Shown: positions 24,401 to 32,794, counted from the first letter of the stretch. The stretch is 43,538 bases of DNA from Planctomycetota bacterium (GCA_003694635.1 RFKQ01000099.1:1-43538), one strand, 5' to 3'. Translations and numbers: made by a program. The notes: generated from the sequence alone by a model not told the origin.

Positions 24401-26295
24401 TTCTTGCCCATTTTCTCATAAACTTCCGATAGAGAAATATAGCTCTGCATCGCTGCCTTCCAAGCGCCCATGGCCTCATACTTTTGGGTCAATTTCTTTA
24501 AAATTTTTACCTGATAAATCAAATCCTCCTTCTTGATCTTGAGAAGTTTCTTCTCGGTCTCCATAATTTCTCTTAAAACGGAGGCGTCCGCAAGATCTAC
24601 AAATTTCTCGTAGTGCTCGGCAGCGGCATTTTTTTGCTGATTTTTCAAAAGAAAATCCCCAATAAACTTATAAGCATAAGGGTACTTTTTCGGAAATGTT
24701 CTTCGCAAATAATCGTAGACCTGATAAGCCTTAAACGGTCTTTTGGCCGCCTCAAAACACCTCGCTTGAAGATAAAGGGCATCTGGATTTTTATGAACGC
24801 CTTTAAGCCGCGAGAGACTTTCCGGATTCTTATAAATGTCTTGCCTTTGCAAAAGCGTGTTTAGCGCGGCCGCTGGCCGGTTGGTCTGAAAAAGACAGTG
24901 CGCTTTCTCCAAAATCATCTCCGGGCTGAGTTTGCCGCTCGACTCACCTCTTTGGTACCATTGGAGCGCCCTGTTATAGTCCTTTTGTTGATACGCAATT
25001 TTCGCTAGCAAAAAATAAACCTCAAACGGATTTTGAACCAAATGTTTTTTTAAAATCTCATCGGCCAAAGATTTCGCAAATAAATAGCGCCTAGCTTGAT
25101 AGTGAGAGCGAAGCTCTTTTAGGAGAGCTCTATACTGACGCTGCCTATGAGCCTCCAAAGCTTTGAGTACCTCTTTCCGCATCCTCTCCACCTCGGAACG
25201 ATAATCCTGGTATTCCAACAGATACTGGCGGATAGCTTGCAAAAGAAGCTGCAATTTTGGAGCCGAAAGCTTCTCCATATTCTGAAATTGGCGCCGAATT
25301 TCCTGAAATTTATTCCCATCCTCTAGGTGTTTCTGAAGGCCGGCAAGCTCAACTTGAAAATATTTCCTCTTCTGAGGAAAAATCTGAAATGCAGCCATAT
25401 AGCTCCTCCAAGCCTCTTGCCAAAGCCCCTTTTCCACCGCATTTTTCGCCTTTTTGATCAAAGCCTTGTAGTTTCGATAATTCTCCCAAAGCTCGATCGC
25501 CCTCTGGCAGTCCGCCTTCCCCTCACGCAGGTAGTTTTGATAAGACTTTTGCAGCTTTTGCGCCAATTTGGCGGCTTGAGCGTATTCCTCCACCTTGAGA
25601 AAAGCCCTAAGCTTGCCAAGAAAATGAGAAGCCTCAACCCAACGCCGCTGATCGTTTAAAAGCTGGATATGCTCCGGAGTATGAGCAAAAAGCTCAGCCT
25701 CATTGAGCAACTTCAAAGCTTGGATATGGTTCTGCTTCTGAAAAGCACCTCTAGCTCTCTGAAAAATATAAAAAAAGCGTTCCGATTTTTTCAAAAGCTC
25801 CAACCGCCTCTTTACCCACTGCTTCAGCCAGCTCTGAGAGGTTTTCTCCGCTAACTTTAAAATACCCATATATGCTTCCCTAGCCTTCGCCCACTCCCGC
25901 TCCCGCTCCCCTTTCTGCGCCTGCTGGTACAAACCCCAATACTTCTTACACAACTTTGACTGAGCAAAAGCCCCCTCCGCCTTGGAAAGCTTACCCGATT
26001 TCTTGTAAAGCTCCCCCAATTGGCGATAAATTTGTGCCGCCTTCTGCCAGCTTTGACGCTTTTCCAACCCCTGAGCAGCCTGAGTAAGAAGCAAAATTCT
26101 CTCAGGAGTACCCTCTTTGGAGCGTTTCACCTGTGTGATTTTGGAACGAGAAGAAGTAGAAGAGGACTTCTCTGCCCCTTCCACTTGTTTCTTCTCCGCC
26201 CCCCCTTTTGAAATGGAAGCCTCTTCTTCTGGAGAAGGGCAAGAAGTGCATAAAGTGCATAGAAAAAAAAATGCAAAAAGGCGCCAGGTTTTCAT
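21391..26295 (-). CDS. Giant TPR/HEAT-repeat lipoprotein, 1634 aa
   Basis: Not a named family. The signal peptide ends in LCTSC, with C19 as the lipidated cysteine, so the protein is tethered to a membrane facing the periplasm. After a Ser/Lys-rich spacer (20-65) almost the whole chain is helical repeats. Classic TPRs lie near 66-200 and 400-570. A run of longer, roughly 62-residue TPR plus coiled-coil units spans about 700-1230. A second block (about 1180-1490) duplicates residues 280-590. The C-terminus has HEAT repeats (about 1500-1630, RVRVYCAYAIGKMGP, LVRARCAWSLGKLGP, VQRAAFTALQRL). It is probably a periplasmic scaffold. A good promoter sits upstream and rsmH overlaps its end. Confidence 0.88.
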   Translation of the reverse strand: MKTWRLFAFFFLCTLCTSCPSPEEEASISKGGAEKKQVEGAEKSSSTSSRSKITQVKRSKEGTPERILLLTQAAQGLEKRQSWQKAAQIYRQLGELYKKSGKLSKAEGAFAQSKLCKKYWGLYQQAQKGEREREWAKAREAYMGILKLAEKTSQSWLKQWVKRRLELLKKSERFFYIFQRARGAFQKQNHIQALKLLNEAELFAHTPEHIQLLNDQRRWVEASHFLGKLRAFLKVEEYAQAAKLAQKLQKSYQNYLREGKADCQRAIELWENYRNYKALIKKAKNAVEKGLWQEAWRSYMAAFQIFPQKRKYFQVELAGLQKHLEDGNKFQEIRRQFQNMEKLSAPKLQLLLQAIRQYLLEYQDYRSEVERMRKEVLKALEAHRQRQYRALLKELRSHYQARRYLFAKSLADEILKKHLVQNPFEVYFLLAKIAYQQKDYNRALQWYQRGESSGKLSPEMILEKAHCLFQTNRPAAALNTLLQRQDIYKNPESLSRLKGVHKNPDALYLQARCFEAAKRPFKAYQVYDYLRRTFPKKYPYAYKFIGDFLLKNQQKNAAAEHYEKFVDLADASVLREIMETEKKLLKIKKEDLIYQVKILKKLTQKYEAMGAWKAAMQSYISLSEVYEKMGKKSLKDWANQNAQRCFNESSLLFTVSQIKRAISRKDFKSAEKFLLIAKKQAKTSKHQETLRQVETNLHASQLFQKALGLFEKKKYPQALQAFQHILQKFPNALERSDILSYIQKIQNILKELAQVRRLKTEIKKFLEKKDYSQALQGLEDLLRYPQHVDIAKIQEKIFYVQKELEKERIYKIKIKVEKKLKQALALAKQREFEQAIDILQDILKKHPLYSDVESIQYHIAKFRKKIQKIALIKRRQKAQNILQKAQNYLAKRQYPKAIQTFRLLLQHYSAYIDTSKVRHQLQEVKAQYQEYLRLLQIEKQIKSLETRASALSAKQQWKKAAEVYQQLYPLYQKIRNVAMAKQALERKKRCLQEAAIQEKFAKIEQALQKKNWPFARKLCEQVRPLLLRQTHHRVLKKFLEALDDAKIWREAKKCLQQGDYAKSLRLFGALLKRKTPYLEREDIQKKLEIAKEKWNRYLQAERRKKEAQKLWQQAKKHFEEKNYTTSIQNLKRLLSQYSDSTDSARVKDFLQQVQAAYRTYLYTQKREELEKKFQHHLSQAQKAEYSQNWKLALDHYQQALGIFPKKAPLYREKIQKLRFHLKDQETYNKIKSLAQKAFYGNISQMKQALQLADQYLSKYQDFVLPVKKLKEKLQKALKAKKKEQYQAKIKAAKNLFQKRDFAKVAQICSQTLAQKLVDKPKEALWLAALSYKELAFQGKNSRVYVQKSIDNFQGLRRLKLEREIPNFVESFTELLFYAKRFSECFKILSQYQENVAKSRKLSFLKGHCLRRLNRLEEAFQVYQKLLAQSPARSPKIYKFMGDYLFAKKKEKEAISYYKRFLTLAKAFPLLAEEVSKVKKRLESLERNTTTSPVTTSISEKEKAEIAKLFYALKNSTKKKELKQIAIALSKMGKKVLPLLLRTLKDRKQPERVRVYCAYAIGKMGPQAGDSVPVLVRLLSDASALVRARCAWSLGKLGPRAKSALSALQKAISDPNPKVQRAAFTALQRLKSYAK

Positions 26296-26349
26296 TCTAC
26301 TAAAACTCCCTCTATCAAAGTTTTGTTTATTCTTCCTAACTCTATAAAA

Positions 26350-26378
26350 ATTTTAGGCTTTTTTTCCCAAATTTTCAA
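26350..26378 (-). promoter_or_regulatory. Sigma-70-type promoter for the giant lipoprotein gene (TTGAAA-N17-TAAAAT)
   Basis: On the minus strand TTGAAA (26378-26373) and TAAAAT (26355-26350) are 17 nt apart. The start codon at 26295 is about 50 nt further on. The form equals the promoter at 17270-17298. Confidence 0.65.
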
Positions 26379-26461
26379 GAGATATTTCCATTGGCTTCCA
26401 TTACCTCCATCTACAAAATCGATTTTCTAAAACCGTTTTCGAAATTTTCCCCTCCCATCCC

Positions 26462-26489
26462 TTGCATTTTTTTTCTTATAAAATACAAT
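26462..26489 (+). promoter_or_regulatory. Candidate promoter for the response-regulator gene (TTGCAT-N16-TACAAT)
   Basis: TTGCAT (26462-26467) and TACAAT (26484-26489) are 16 nt apart, 55 nt before the ATG at 26545. It lies in the 249-bp divergent region, which otherwise holds only the opposing promoter for the lipoprotein gene. Confidence 0.5.
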
Positions 26490-26544
26490 AGCCCAAAAAG
26501 CTAGGATTCTGGAATACCGTCTCTACAAATCAAATTCAAAAGAT

Positions 26545-26904
26545 ATGGCTTTTATTCTCTTAATTGATGACCGTGAAGAGACCAGAGAACTGGTTCAAGA
26601 AATCCTCGAAGACGAAGGGCACCGAGTAAAATGCGCACCCGATTGGGTAAAAGGCAACTCCATCATCATCCGAGAACGCCCCGATTTGGTGCTCCTAGAT
26701 ATCAATATGCCAGGAATTAAAGGAACAGATATCCTAAAAGTCCTAAAAGAAACCGTCTCCCATTTGCCAAAAATTATCCTCTACTCCGGCATGGACCAAC
26801 AACAACTCAGCCAACTTGCCCAACAATACGGAGCCGACGGGTTTATTCAAAAGGGAAGCAATATCGCTGCCTTCTTGCAAGAGATAGAAAACTTCTTGGA
26901 CTAA
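26545..26904 (+). CDS. Single-domain response regulator (CheY-like receiver)
   Basis: 119 residues, a receiver domain with no output domain. Acidic pocket residues D8 and D9, phospho-acceptor D52 in [10 protein letters not shown], a switch Ser at 81 (YSGMD) and the conserved K103 (IQKGS) are all present. A histidine kinase would phosphorylate D52. No histidine kinase is in the window, and the GHKL protein at 16372-17184 lacks a phospho-acceptor His domain. It is the first gene of a plus-strand run, followed by malate dehydrogenase after 49 bp. The RBS is weak. Partners are unknown. Confidence 0.93.
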   Translation: MAFILLIDDREETRELVQEILEDEGHRVKCAPDWVKGNSIIIRERPDLVLLDINMPGIKGTDILKVLKETVSHLPKIILYSGMDQQQLSQLAQQYGADGFIQKGSNIAAFLQEIENFLD

Positions 26905-26953
26905 ATCCCAAAACCCAAACGAAGACCTTTCCCAGCAAAAAAAGGAGTTTACT

Positions 26954-27937
26954 ATGGCCGTAAAAGTTGCTATCACCGGCGCTGCAGGTCAAATCGGATA
27001 CGCCCTCGTTTTCCGCATCGCCGCCGGAGAAATGTTTGGACCACAAACGGAGATCGAACTCCAACTCCTCGAACTCGAAGCCGCCCTACCCGCCCTCGAA
27101 GGCGTGGCCATGGAATTGGAAGATTGCGCCTTCCCACTCCTTCGCAATATCAAATGCACAAGCCAACCCAAAGAAGCCTTCGATGGCGCAAATTGGGCCA
27201 TCCTGGTGGGAGCCGCTCCCCGAAAAGCCGGTATGGAACGCTCCGACCTCCTCTACACCAACGCCAATATCTTTATCGAACAGGGCAAAGCGCTCAACCA
27301 AGCCGCCGCTAGTGATGTAAAAATCTTTGTAGTGGGAAACCCCTGCAACACCAACTGCCTCATCGCCATGCACTCCGCACCCGATATCCCTAACGATCGC
27401 TTCTTTGCTATGACCACCCTCGACGAAAACCGAGCCAAAGCTCAACTAGCGCGCAAAGCCCAAGTCTCCGTGCGCGCCGTCCAACAAATGACCATCTGGG
27501 GCAACCACTCCTCCACCCAATACCCGGATTTCTATAACGCCAAAATCCACGGCAAACCCGTGCTGGACGTGATCCAAGACGAACCGTGGCTCCAAGAAGT
27601 CTTCATCCCCACCGTGCAAAAACGAGGCGCCGCCATCATCCAAGCTAGAGGCGCTTCCTCCGCCGCCTCCGCCGCCAACGCCGTCCTCTGCGCCATATCC
27701 TACCTCACCAACGATACCCCCGAAAATGAAAGCTACTCCATGTGCCTAGCCTCTCAAGGACAATACGGCGTGGATGAAGGTCTGATCTTCTCCTTCCCCT
27801 GCCGTACAGAAAAAGGCAAAATCCAAGTCATCGAAGGAATACAACACAACAACTTTGGCCAAGAAAAGCTCTCCATCACCCTAGAAGAACTGCGCAAAGA
27901 AAAAGAAATGGTGAAAGCCAAAGGCCTGATCAAATAG
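26954..27937 (+). CDS. mdh: Malate dehydrogenase (NAD-dependent, cytosolic-type)
   Basis: Interconverts malate and oxaloacetate in the TCA cycle. The 327 residues match the MDH group of about 325-330 residues that includes eukaryotic cytosolic and Thermus or Mycobacterium enzymes. Seen: nucleotide-binding [10 protein letters not shown] (9-18), catalytic-loop Arg residues in APRKAGMER (R90, R96), NPCNTN (129-134), TTLDENR (154-160) and the catalytic-His segment [12 protein letters not shown] (H185). AAAGGAG stands 6 nt before the ATG. The neighbours are a receiver-domain gene upstream and a PtsN-like gene 51 bp downstream. The window also holds a SucD-like gene, the only other TCA-cycle gene seen. 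Confidence 0.97.
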   Translation: MAVKVAITGAAGQIGYALVFRIAAGEMFGPQTEIELQLLELEAALPALEGVAMELEDCAFPLLRNIKCTSQPKEAFDGANWAILVGAAPRKAGMERSDLLYTNANIFIEQGKALNQAAASDVKIFVVGNPCNTNCLIAMHSAPDIPNDRFFAMTTLDENRAKAQLARKAQVSVRAVQQMTIWGNHSSTQYPDFYNAKIHGKPVLDVIQDEPWLQEVFIPTVQKRGAAIIQARGASSAASAANAVLCAISYLTNDTPENESYSMCLASQGQYGVDEGLIFSFPCRTEKGKIQVIEGIQHNNFGQEKLSITLEELRKEKEMVKAKGLIK

Positions 27938-27988
27938 CCCAAACAACCCTTCCTAGCGGAAAATTTCAAAAATACAAGGTATACCCCC

Positions 27989-28498
27989 ATGAACTTGCGA
28001 AGATACCTCCCCCAACAATGCGTGGAATTGGAGTTCAACCTCCACCTGGAAAGAGAAGAAGAAGAGCCAGAACATCGCTTTTTATGGCGAAAAAAAGAAC
28101 TTATCCTCCAGCGTATTGTGGAACTACTCGACGCCTCCGGCAACGTGCGAAATGCCAACAAACTTTTTCGGGATCTCTATAACCGAGAAAAAAAAGCCAC
28201 CACCGCCCTAGAAAAAGGATTCGCCTTGCCCCACGTGCGAACGGAAAACGTGAAGAAACTCACCATGGCCCTCCTAATTTGTCCGGATGGCGTAGAACTC
28301 GACGCCCTCGATGGAGAACCTTCCAAACTCTTCTGGGCCATGGTCGCACCCCCTTACGACGATGTCCTCTACCTGCGTATCTACAAAAATATCGCCAAAG
28401 GCATCCACCAAGGCCTTATGGAAAGCCTACTAAGCGCCACCAACAAAAACGAAATCTACCAAGCCCTTAACACAAACGGATTAGCCGCCCTAAGCTAA
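27989..28498 (+). CDS. PTS EIIA type-2 domain protein (PtsN/EIIA-Ntr-like)
   Basis: 169 residues. The EIIA-2 fold begins around residue 36 (ELILQRIVELLDASGNV). The phosphorylatable histidine is H82 in KGFALPHVRTENVKKL, the family signature. LTMALLICPDGVELDALDGEP matches the following strand block. The N-terminal 35 residues (LPQQCVELEFNLHLEREEEEPEHR) are a short acidic extension. EIIA-Ntr proteins relay phosphate from the nitrogen PTS and control partners by binding (established). No EI, HPr or permease is present, so a regulatory role is more likely than sugar transport. The RBS is a weak AAGG. It is followed by 276 bp without a recognised gene. Confidence 0.88.
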   Translation: MNLRRYLPQQCVELEFNLHLEREEEEPEHRFLWRKKELILQRIVELLDASGNVRNANKLFRDLYNREKKATTALEKGFALPHVRTENVKKLTMALLICPDGVELDALDGEPSKLFWAMVAPPYDDVLYLRIYKNIAKGIHQGLMESLLSATNKNEIYQALNTNGLAALS

Positions 28499-28774
28499 AC
28501 CCCCAAACTCCACGCAAAAACAATTCCTTGTCCCCGAACTATCCCTCTAACCACCCTCCACGCCGCTAGCACCTAAACCCAGCTTCTTAGATTCTAAACC
28601 CCGAAGCTACACCAACCCCAAATCATGCCTCCCAAAGTTCTTCTCGCAAAACCAACCAACTAACGGGAAGATACTTTTGAATGAACAGACAAACTTTCTC
28701 GTCTGAACCTGCGTAATAAAAAAATGCGTAAAACTGTCTTTTTTGGAAGATTGGAAAATATCGGAGAGGAATCC

Positions 28775-30052
28775 GTGAAAACTTGCTCCCCATTTTTCTA
28801 CTTTTTTCAAAATATTCGCTGGATCTGTGCCCTCCTGAGCACCTACCTGCTCCTTTCTCCCCCACTGAGCGCAAAACTACCCAAGAAAAAATTAAAACGC
28901 CTCCTCCAACGCTATAACCAAGCGGTAAGGTATGAAAATATCCCTAAAATGGCCTCCCTCCTCGAACAACTCGCCGAAGACAATAGCCTGCGAATGGCCA
29001 AACTCATCCTGAAAGTGGCCGTCTCCTACGATCACCCCCGCATCTACCGCTCCTGCTTATTCGCCCTGCGAAAGTTCAACCACCCCAAAGCCAAAGCTTA
29101 CCTCCACTCCAAACTAAAAAACGGCACCCCCCCCCAACAAATCATCCTAATGGAAGCCTTTCAATTTCAAAAAGGAAAAGAATACACCCCAAAATATATC
29201 GAAAAACTCCGCTCATCTAACCCCTCTATCCTACGATTGGCCGTGGAAATCCTCGCCAAACGGCAAGATCCCTCAGCCATCCCCGCACTCATCCAACTGC
29301 TAGAAAAACAACAAAAACGCAAACGACAAGGCCTACTCTACTTTGAAATACGAAAAGCCCTTCACCGCCTCACCGGCCAAGATTTCCTCACCCCCCAAGA
29401 GTGGAAACAATATTGGCAACAACGCAAAAAAAAATCCAGCCCCTACGCCCGAACTGTGGTCCGCCAAATCCAAAAAAAAGGCCCCCGCTTCTTTACCGAA
29501 ACCGTGGTCAGCGACCGAGTGGTCTTTATCATCGATATCTCCGCCAGTATGGAGGAAAAAGACCCCTACCAAGGTGGGGAAAACTCCTCTCCCTCCAGCA
29601 ACACACCCTCCAATCTTCCAAACTCCCGTATGCGCATCGAACGAGCCAAAAACCAACTGATCCAAGTCATCTCCCAACTCCCCCCCGCCGCCTATTTCAA
29701 TATCATCGCCTTCAACGATAAAGCCTACTACTGGTCCCCCCGCATGAAAAAAGCCTCCACCTCCAGAAAATCCGCCATCCAATGGGTGCGCCAACTCCGT
29801 CCCAAAGGCCTAACCGCCACCTACGCCGCCCTAAAACAAGCCTTCCACAACAAAAAAGCAGATACCTTCTACCTCCTCTCTGATGGAGAACCTACCGTCG
29901 GACCAGGTACCGGGGAAATCTTAGACTTCGTTTTTAAACAAAATCGCTTTAGAAAAATCAAAATCTATACCATGGGCTTTCCAGGAGCCAATCGCCAATT
30001 CATGGCCACTCTGGCCACCAACAACGGCGGAAAATATTCCGATATTCGCTAA
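28775..30052 (+). CDS. Secreted HEAT-repeat + VWA (MIDAS) protein, paralogue 1
   Basis: 425 residues from the GTG at 28775. I chose this start because GGAGAGG lies 5 nt upstream and it gives a proper signal peptide (WICALLSTYLLLSPPLSA, cleavage near 33). An ATG at 28724 in the same frame has no RBS. HEAT-like repeats cover about 35-195. A conserved hinge follows, ALHRLTGQDF with W..YW, then the VWA domain (about 245-420) with all MIDAS positions: DISAS (254-258), T349 and D370 (LLSDGEPT). MIDAS domains bind a metal ion and a protein ligand (established). A Ser/Asn/Pro-rich loop (268-284) follows the MIDAS. It ends in GGKYSDIR, as the paralogues do. A run of nine C lies in the gene. Confidence 0.85.
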   Translation: MKTCSPFFYFFQNIRWICALLSTYLLLSPPLSAKLPKKKLKRLLQRYNQAVRYENIPKMASLLEQLAEDNSLRMAKLILKVAVSYDHPRIYRSCLFALRKFNHPKAKAYLHSKLKNGTPPQQIILMEAFQFQKGKEYTPKYIEKLRSSNPSILRLAVEILAKRQDPSAIPALIQLLEKQQKRKRQGLLYFEIRKALHRLTGQDFLTPQEWKQYWQQRKKKSSPYARTVVRQIQKKGPRFFTETVVSDRVVFIIDISASMEEKDPYQGGENSSPSSNTPSNLPNSRMRIERAKNQLIQVISQLPPAAYFNIIAFNDKAYYWSPRMKKASTSRKSAIQWVRQLRPKGLTATYAALKQAFHNKKADTFYLLSDGEPTVGPGTGEILDFVFKQNRFRKIKIYTMGFPGANRQFMATLATNNGGKYSDIR

Positions 30053-30081
30053 TTTAAAATTTCATTTTTGGGAGGCAAACT

Positions 30082-31341
30082 ATGTCCAAAAAATACCGTT
30101 TCCTTATCCTCATCCTCTCCTTTGCCATCCTTCTCCCCACCACTCTCTTGGCCAAACCTAACTACTCTCGCCTAAAGAAAAAGTTCAAACGCGCTCTAGC
30201 AGCCGGTGATACCACCACCCAAGAATCTATCATCGAAGAAGTATCCCAAGACGATAGCAAACAAGCGGTGGACTTCCTCCTAAAGTACGCCCTCTACCCC
30301 CAAATCAAAACCTCCACCTACGAAGCTATCCTCGAAGCCCTTGCCAGCTTCAACTCCAAAAGCGCCATCAAACGCATGGTCTCCAAAGCCAAAAGCGGCA
30401 ACTGGGCCGTCAAAGTTATCCTATGTACCATCTTCGCAAGACATAGCGATGAAAGCACAGAAAAAGCTCTAGTGCATGTCCTGAAAAAATCCAAACGAGT
30501 GCCCGTGCTGCGCACAGCCATCAAAGCCGCCGCCAAACGCAAGTCCAAAAAAGCTATCCCCGCACTCATCCAACTCCTAAAAAAATACGAAAAAAAACAA
30601 GGCGTGGTCTGGCTAGATACCCGGCAAGCCCTCACCTCCATCACCGGCGAGGACTTCGAAAAAGCTATCATGTGGGAAAAATGGTGGAAAATGAACGAAT
30701 CCCGCTTCGATCCAAACGACGTCGGAGAGAAAAAAACCGCCACCGTCAAACGCAAAGGACCAAAATTCTTCACCGAAACCATCGTCTCCAAACGCCTGAT
30801 CTTTATCATCGATATCTCGGGAAGTATGACCGCCGAAGACCCAAAAACCGATAACGGAGGCGGCGGAGTCCGCATAGAACGAGCCAAACGTGAGCTCATC
30901 AAAGTGGTCAAAAACCTTAGCAAAAAAGTAAAATTCAATATCATCGCCTACTCCCATGTCATCAAACCATGGAAAAAAGGCTTCCTGGCCCCCGCAAGCC
31001 GCGGAAATAAATACAGCGCCATTAAATTTGTCCAAAGCCTTAAACCAGAAGGGCTAACCCGCACAGATAAAGCCCTGGAAGAAGCATTTAAAAACGCAGA
31101 AGCCAATACCTTCTACCTCCTCACTGACGGAGTACCTACAAAAATGGGACAAGGAAGAGCGGAAATGATCCCCCCACAAGAAATCCTAGATAAAGTGCGG
31201 GGATGGAACCGCTTCCGAAAAATAAAAATCTATACCCTCGGCTTCGCAGAAATGGCAAAAGGCCCCGGCGGAAGCACCTTTGTAAGCTTCTTGAAAAAAC
31301 TAGCAGAAGAAAACGATGGCAAATTCTCACCCATTCGCTAA
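30082..31341 (+). CDS. Secreted HEAT-repeat + VWA (MIDAS) protein, paralogue 2
   Basis: 419 residues. Signal peptide 1-24 (FLILILSFAILLPTTLLA). HEAT-like helices lie at about 25-185, including VPVLRTAIKAAAKRKSKKAIPALIQLL. The shared hinge reads ALTSITGEDF with W..WW (about 183-202), and then FFTETIVSKRLIFII leads into the VWA domain. MIDAS residues are intact: DISGS (244-248), T328 in GLTRTD, D349 in LLTDGVPT. The loop after the MIDAS is short and Gly-rich (DNGGGG). It ends in DGKFSPIR. GGGAGG lies 7 nt before the ATG, and only 29 bp separate it from paralogue 1, so the genes are co-transcribed. It is predicted to be periplasmic or exported. Confidence 0.9.
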   Translation: MSKKYRFLILILSFAILLPTTLLAKPNYSRLKKKFKRALAAGDTTTQESIIEEVSQDDSKQAVDFLLKYALYPQIKTSTYEAILEALASFNSKSAIKRMVSKAKSGNWAVKVILCTIFARHSDESTEKALVHVLKKSKRVPVLRTAIKAAAKRKSKKAIPALIQLLKKYEKKQGVVWLDTRQALTSITGEDFEKAIMWEKWWKMNESRFDPNDVGEKKTATVKRKGPKFFTETIVSKRLIFIIDISGSMTAEDPKTDNGGGGVRIERAKRELIKVVKNLSKKVKFNIIAYSHVIKPWKKGFLAPASRGNKYSAIKFVQSLKPEGLTRTDKALEEAFKNAEANTFYLLTDGVPTKMGQGRAEMIPPQEILDKVRGWNRFRKIKIYTLGFAEMAKGPGGSTFVSFLKKLAEENDGKFSPIR

Positions 31342-31352
31342 AAACTTTGTAA

Positions 31353-31379
31353 GCCTGAGGTCCTGAAAAGACCTCTGGC
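31353..31379 (+). other. Hairpin between VWA paralogues 2 and 3
   Basis: Seen in sequence: GCC-T-GAGGTC (31353-31362) pairs with GACCTC-T-GGC (31370-31379), nine base pairs with one T-T mismatch and a 7-nt loop. No T-run follows, so it would not be a simple terminator. It lies in the 101-bp gap before the third VWA gene and could set relative expression by partial termination or RNA processing (inference). Confidence 0.45.
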
Positions 31380-31442
31380 CATCAAACCTTCCCAAAGCTC
31401 TAAAAAACATATTCCCACAACTTTACAAAATCAGGAGGTAAT

Positions 31443-32756
31443 ATGAAAAAAGCTCTCTCCATCCTCTTCGCCCTCTCCTTCCTCATCTCCACCCCCACCC
31501 TCGCCAATAGCTACACCAGCGCTAAAAAAAAATATAAAAAAGCCCTGCGCACCAAAAACGTCGATCAAATCATCGAAGCTCTCCAAGAACTCGCCAAAAC
31601 CAATAGCCTAAAAGCCGTCAAATATATCCTCACAGAAGCCCTCCGCCTCGATTACTACGGACTGGACGATGCCGCCGTCGTGAAAATTTACGACGCTGCC
31701 CTAGAAGCCCTCCGAGAAATCAGCGACAAAAAAGCTATCCAATATAGCATCAAAAAATGCGCCAGCCATCGATCCTGGCAAGTTCGAGTGATGCTCATCG
31801 ATGTGGTGAAACGCTATAACTCCAAAGCCGCCGCCAAAGCTATCGCCAAAAATATCAAACATAAACACCAACCCGTCGCCCTCGCCGCCATCCAGGCCGC
31901 CAAAGAAATGCGCAGCAAAGAATGCATCCCTAACCTCATCTACGTGCTCAAAAAACAAAAAAAACGTAAAAACCTCACCTGGATCGAAACCAAAAAAGCA
32001 CTCGTCCATATCACCGGCAAAGACTTCGATACCGCCGAAGAATATAGCAAATGGTGGAAAATGGCCGGAAGCCACTTCAACCCAAATCGGGTAAGCTATG
32101 GAAATACCATCATCCGATTGGGCAAAAAGAAACCTCCAAAACTCTTTGGCACCGAAATCTTTAGCAAACGCATCATCTTCGTCCTCGATGTCTCCGGCAG
32201 TATGACAGCCGTGGATCCCCCTAGCAATGAAGGCGGACGACCAGGCACCATCTCCCCCAGCGGAGGAGGAAATAACCCAGCCACAGGCGGCGGACAAAAT
32301 AACGAGTCCCGCCGAAGAATCACGCGCGCCAAAAATGAACTGATCAAAGTGGTCAAAATGCTTGACAGAGACGTCAAATTCAATATCATCGTCTTCTCCA
32401 GCAATGTCCGCTCCTGGAAAGCCCCCGAAAAACTCTTCTGGGCAAGCCCCGGAAATAAAGCAAGCGCCATCAAATGGGTCCAAGGACTATCCGCCAACGG
32501 CTTTACCTGGACCGATGAAGCCCTCAAAGAAGCCTTCAAAAATCAAGAAGTCAATACCATCTACCTCCTCTCCGATGGCTCCCCCACCAAAGATGGCCAA
32601 AATATGATGGATACAAACAAAATCCTGGAAATGGTGAAAAAACTCAACCGATTCCGAAAAATACGCATCTTTACCCTCGGCTTTATCGGCGCAAACCGCC
32701 CCTTTATGCAAAGCCTCGCCGAACAAAATAACGGCAAATATAGAGATATCAAGTAA
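31443..32756 (+). CDS. Secreted HEAT-repeat + VWA (MIDAS) protein, paralogue 3
   Basis: 437 residues. Signal peptide 1-21 (LSILFALSFLISTPTLA). HEAT-like repeats lie at about 25-185, with the shared hinge ALVHITGKDF plus W W at about 186-205. The VWA domain carries DVSGS (249-253), T357 in GFTWTD and D378 in LLSDGSPT. It differs from its siblings by a long Gly/Asn/Ser/Pro-rich insert (about 259-290) right after the MIDAS loop, next to the ligand-binding face. It ends in NGKYRDIK. It has the best RBS of the three (AGGAGG, 6 nt). It is more like paralogue 2 than paralogue 1 in the hinge (KWWKM) and the stretch before the VWA domain. It converges on the kinase-propeller gene. Confidence 0.9.
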   Translation: MKKALSILFALSFLISTPTLANSYTSAKKKYKKALRTKNVDQIIEALQELAKTNSLKAVKYILTEALRLDYYGLDDAAVVKIYDAALEALREISDKKAIQYSIKKCASHRSWQVRVMLIDVVKRYNSKAAAKAIAKNIKHKHQPVALAAIQAAKEMRSKECIPNLIYVLKKQKKRKNLTWIETKKALVHITGKDFDTAEEYSKWWKMAGSHFNPNRVSYGNTIIRLGKKKPPKLFGTEIFSKRIIFVLDVSGSMTAVDPPSNEGGRPGTISPSGGGNNPATGGGQNNESRRRITRAKNELIKVVKMLDRDVKFNIIVFSSNVRSWKAPEKLFWASPGNKASAIKWVQGLSANGFTWTDEALKEAFKNQEVNTIYLLSDGSPTKDGQNMMDTNKILEMVKKLNRFRKIRIFTLGFIGANRPFMQSLAEQNNGKYRDIK

Positions 32757-32794
32757 GCACCAATTATCCCCACGACAAAGCCGAACTCCACAAG

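Noticed and set aside
14000-27000. dif site supporting the terminus idea
   Set aside because: I compared A/T-rich intergenic stretches with the general dif pattern and found no convincing 28-mer; a computed search is required.
28685-28704. Short inverted repeat CAGAC-N10-GTCTG before VWA1
   Set aside because: Only five pairs and no neighbouring promoter of good quality; too weak to list.
28607-28874. Minus-strand ORFs before the first VWA gene
   Set aside because: They overlap the signal-peptide region of a clear gene in antisense, have no RBS, and show no family resemblance.
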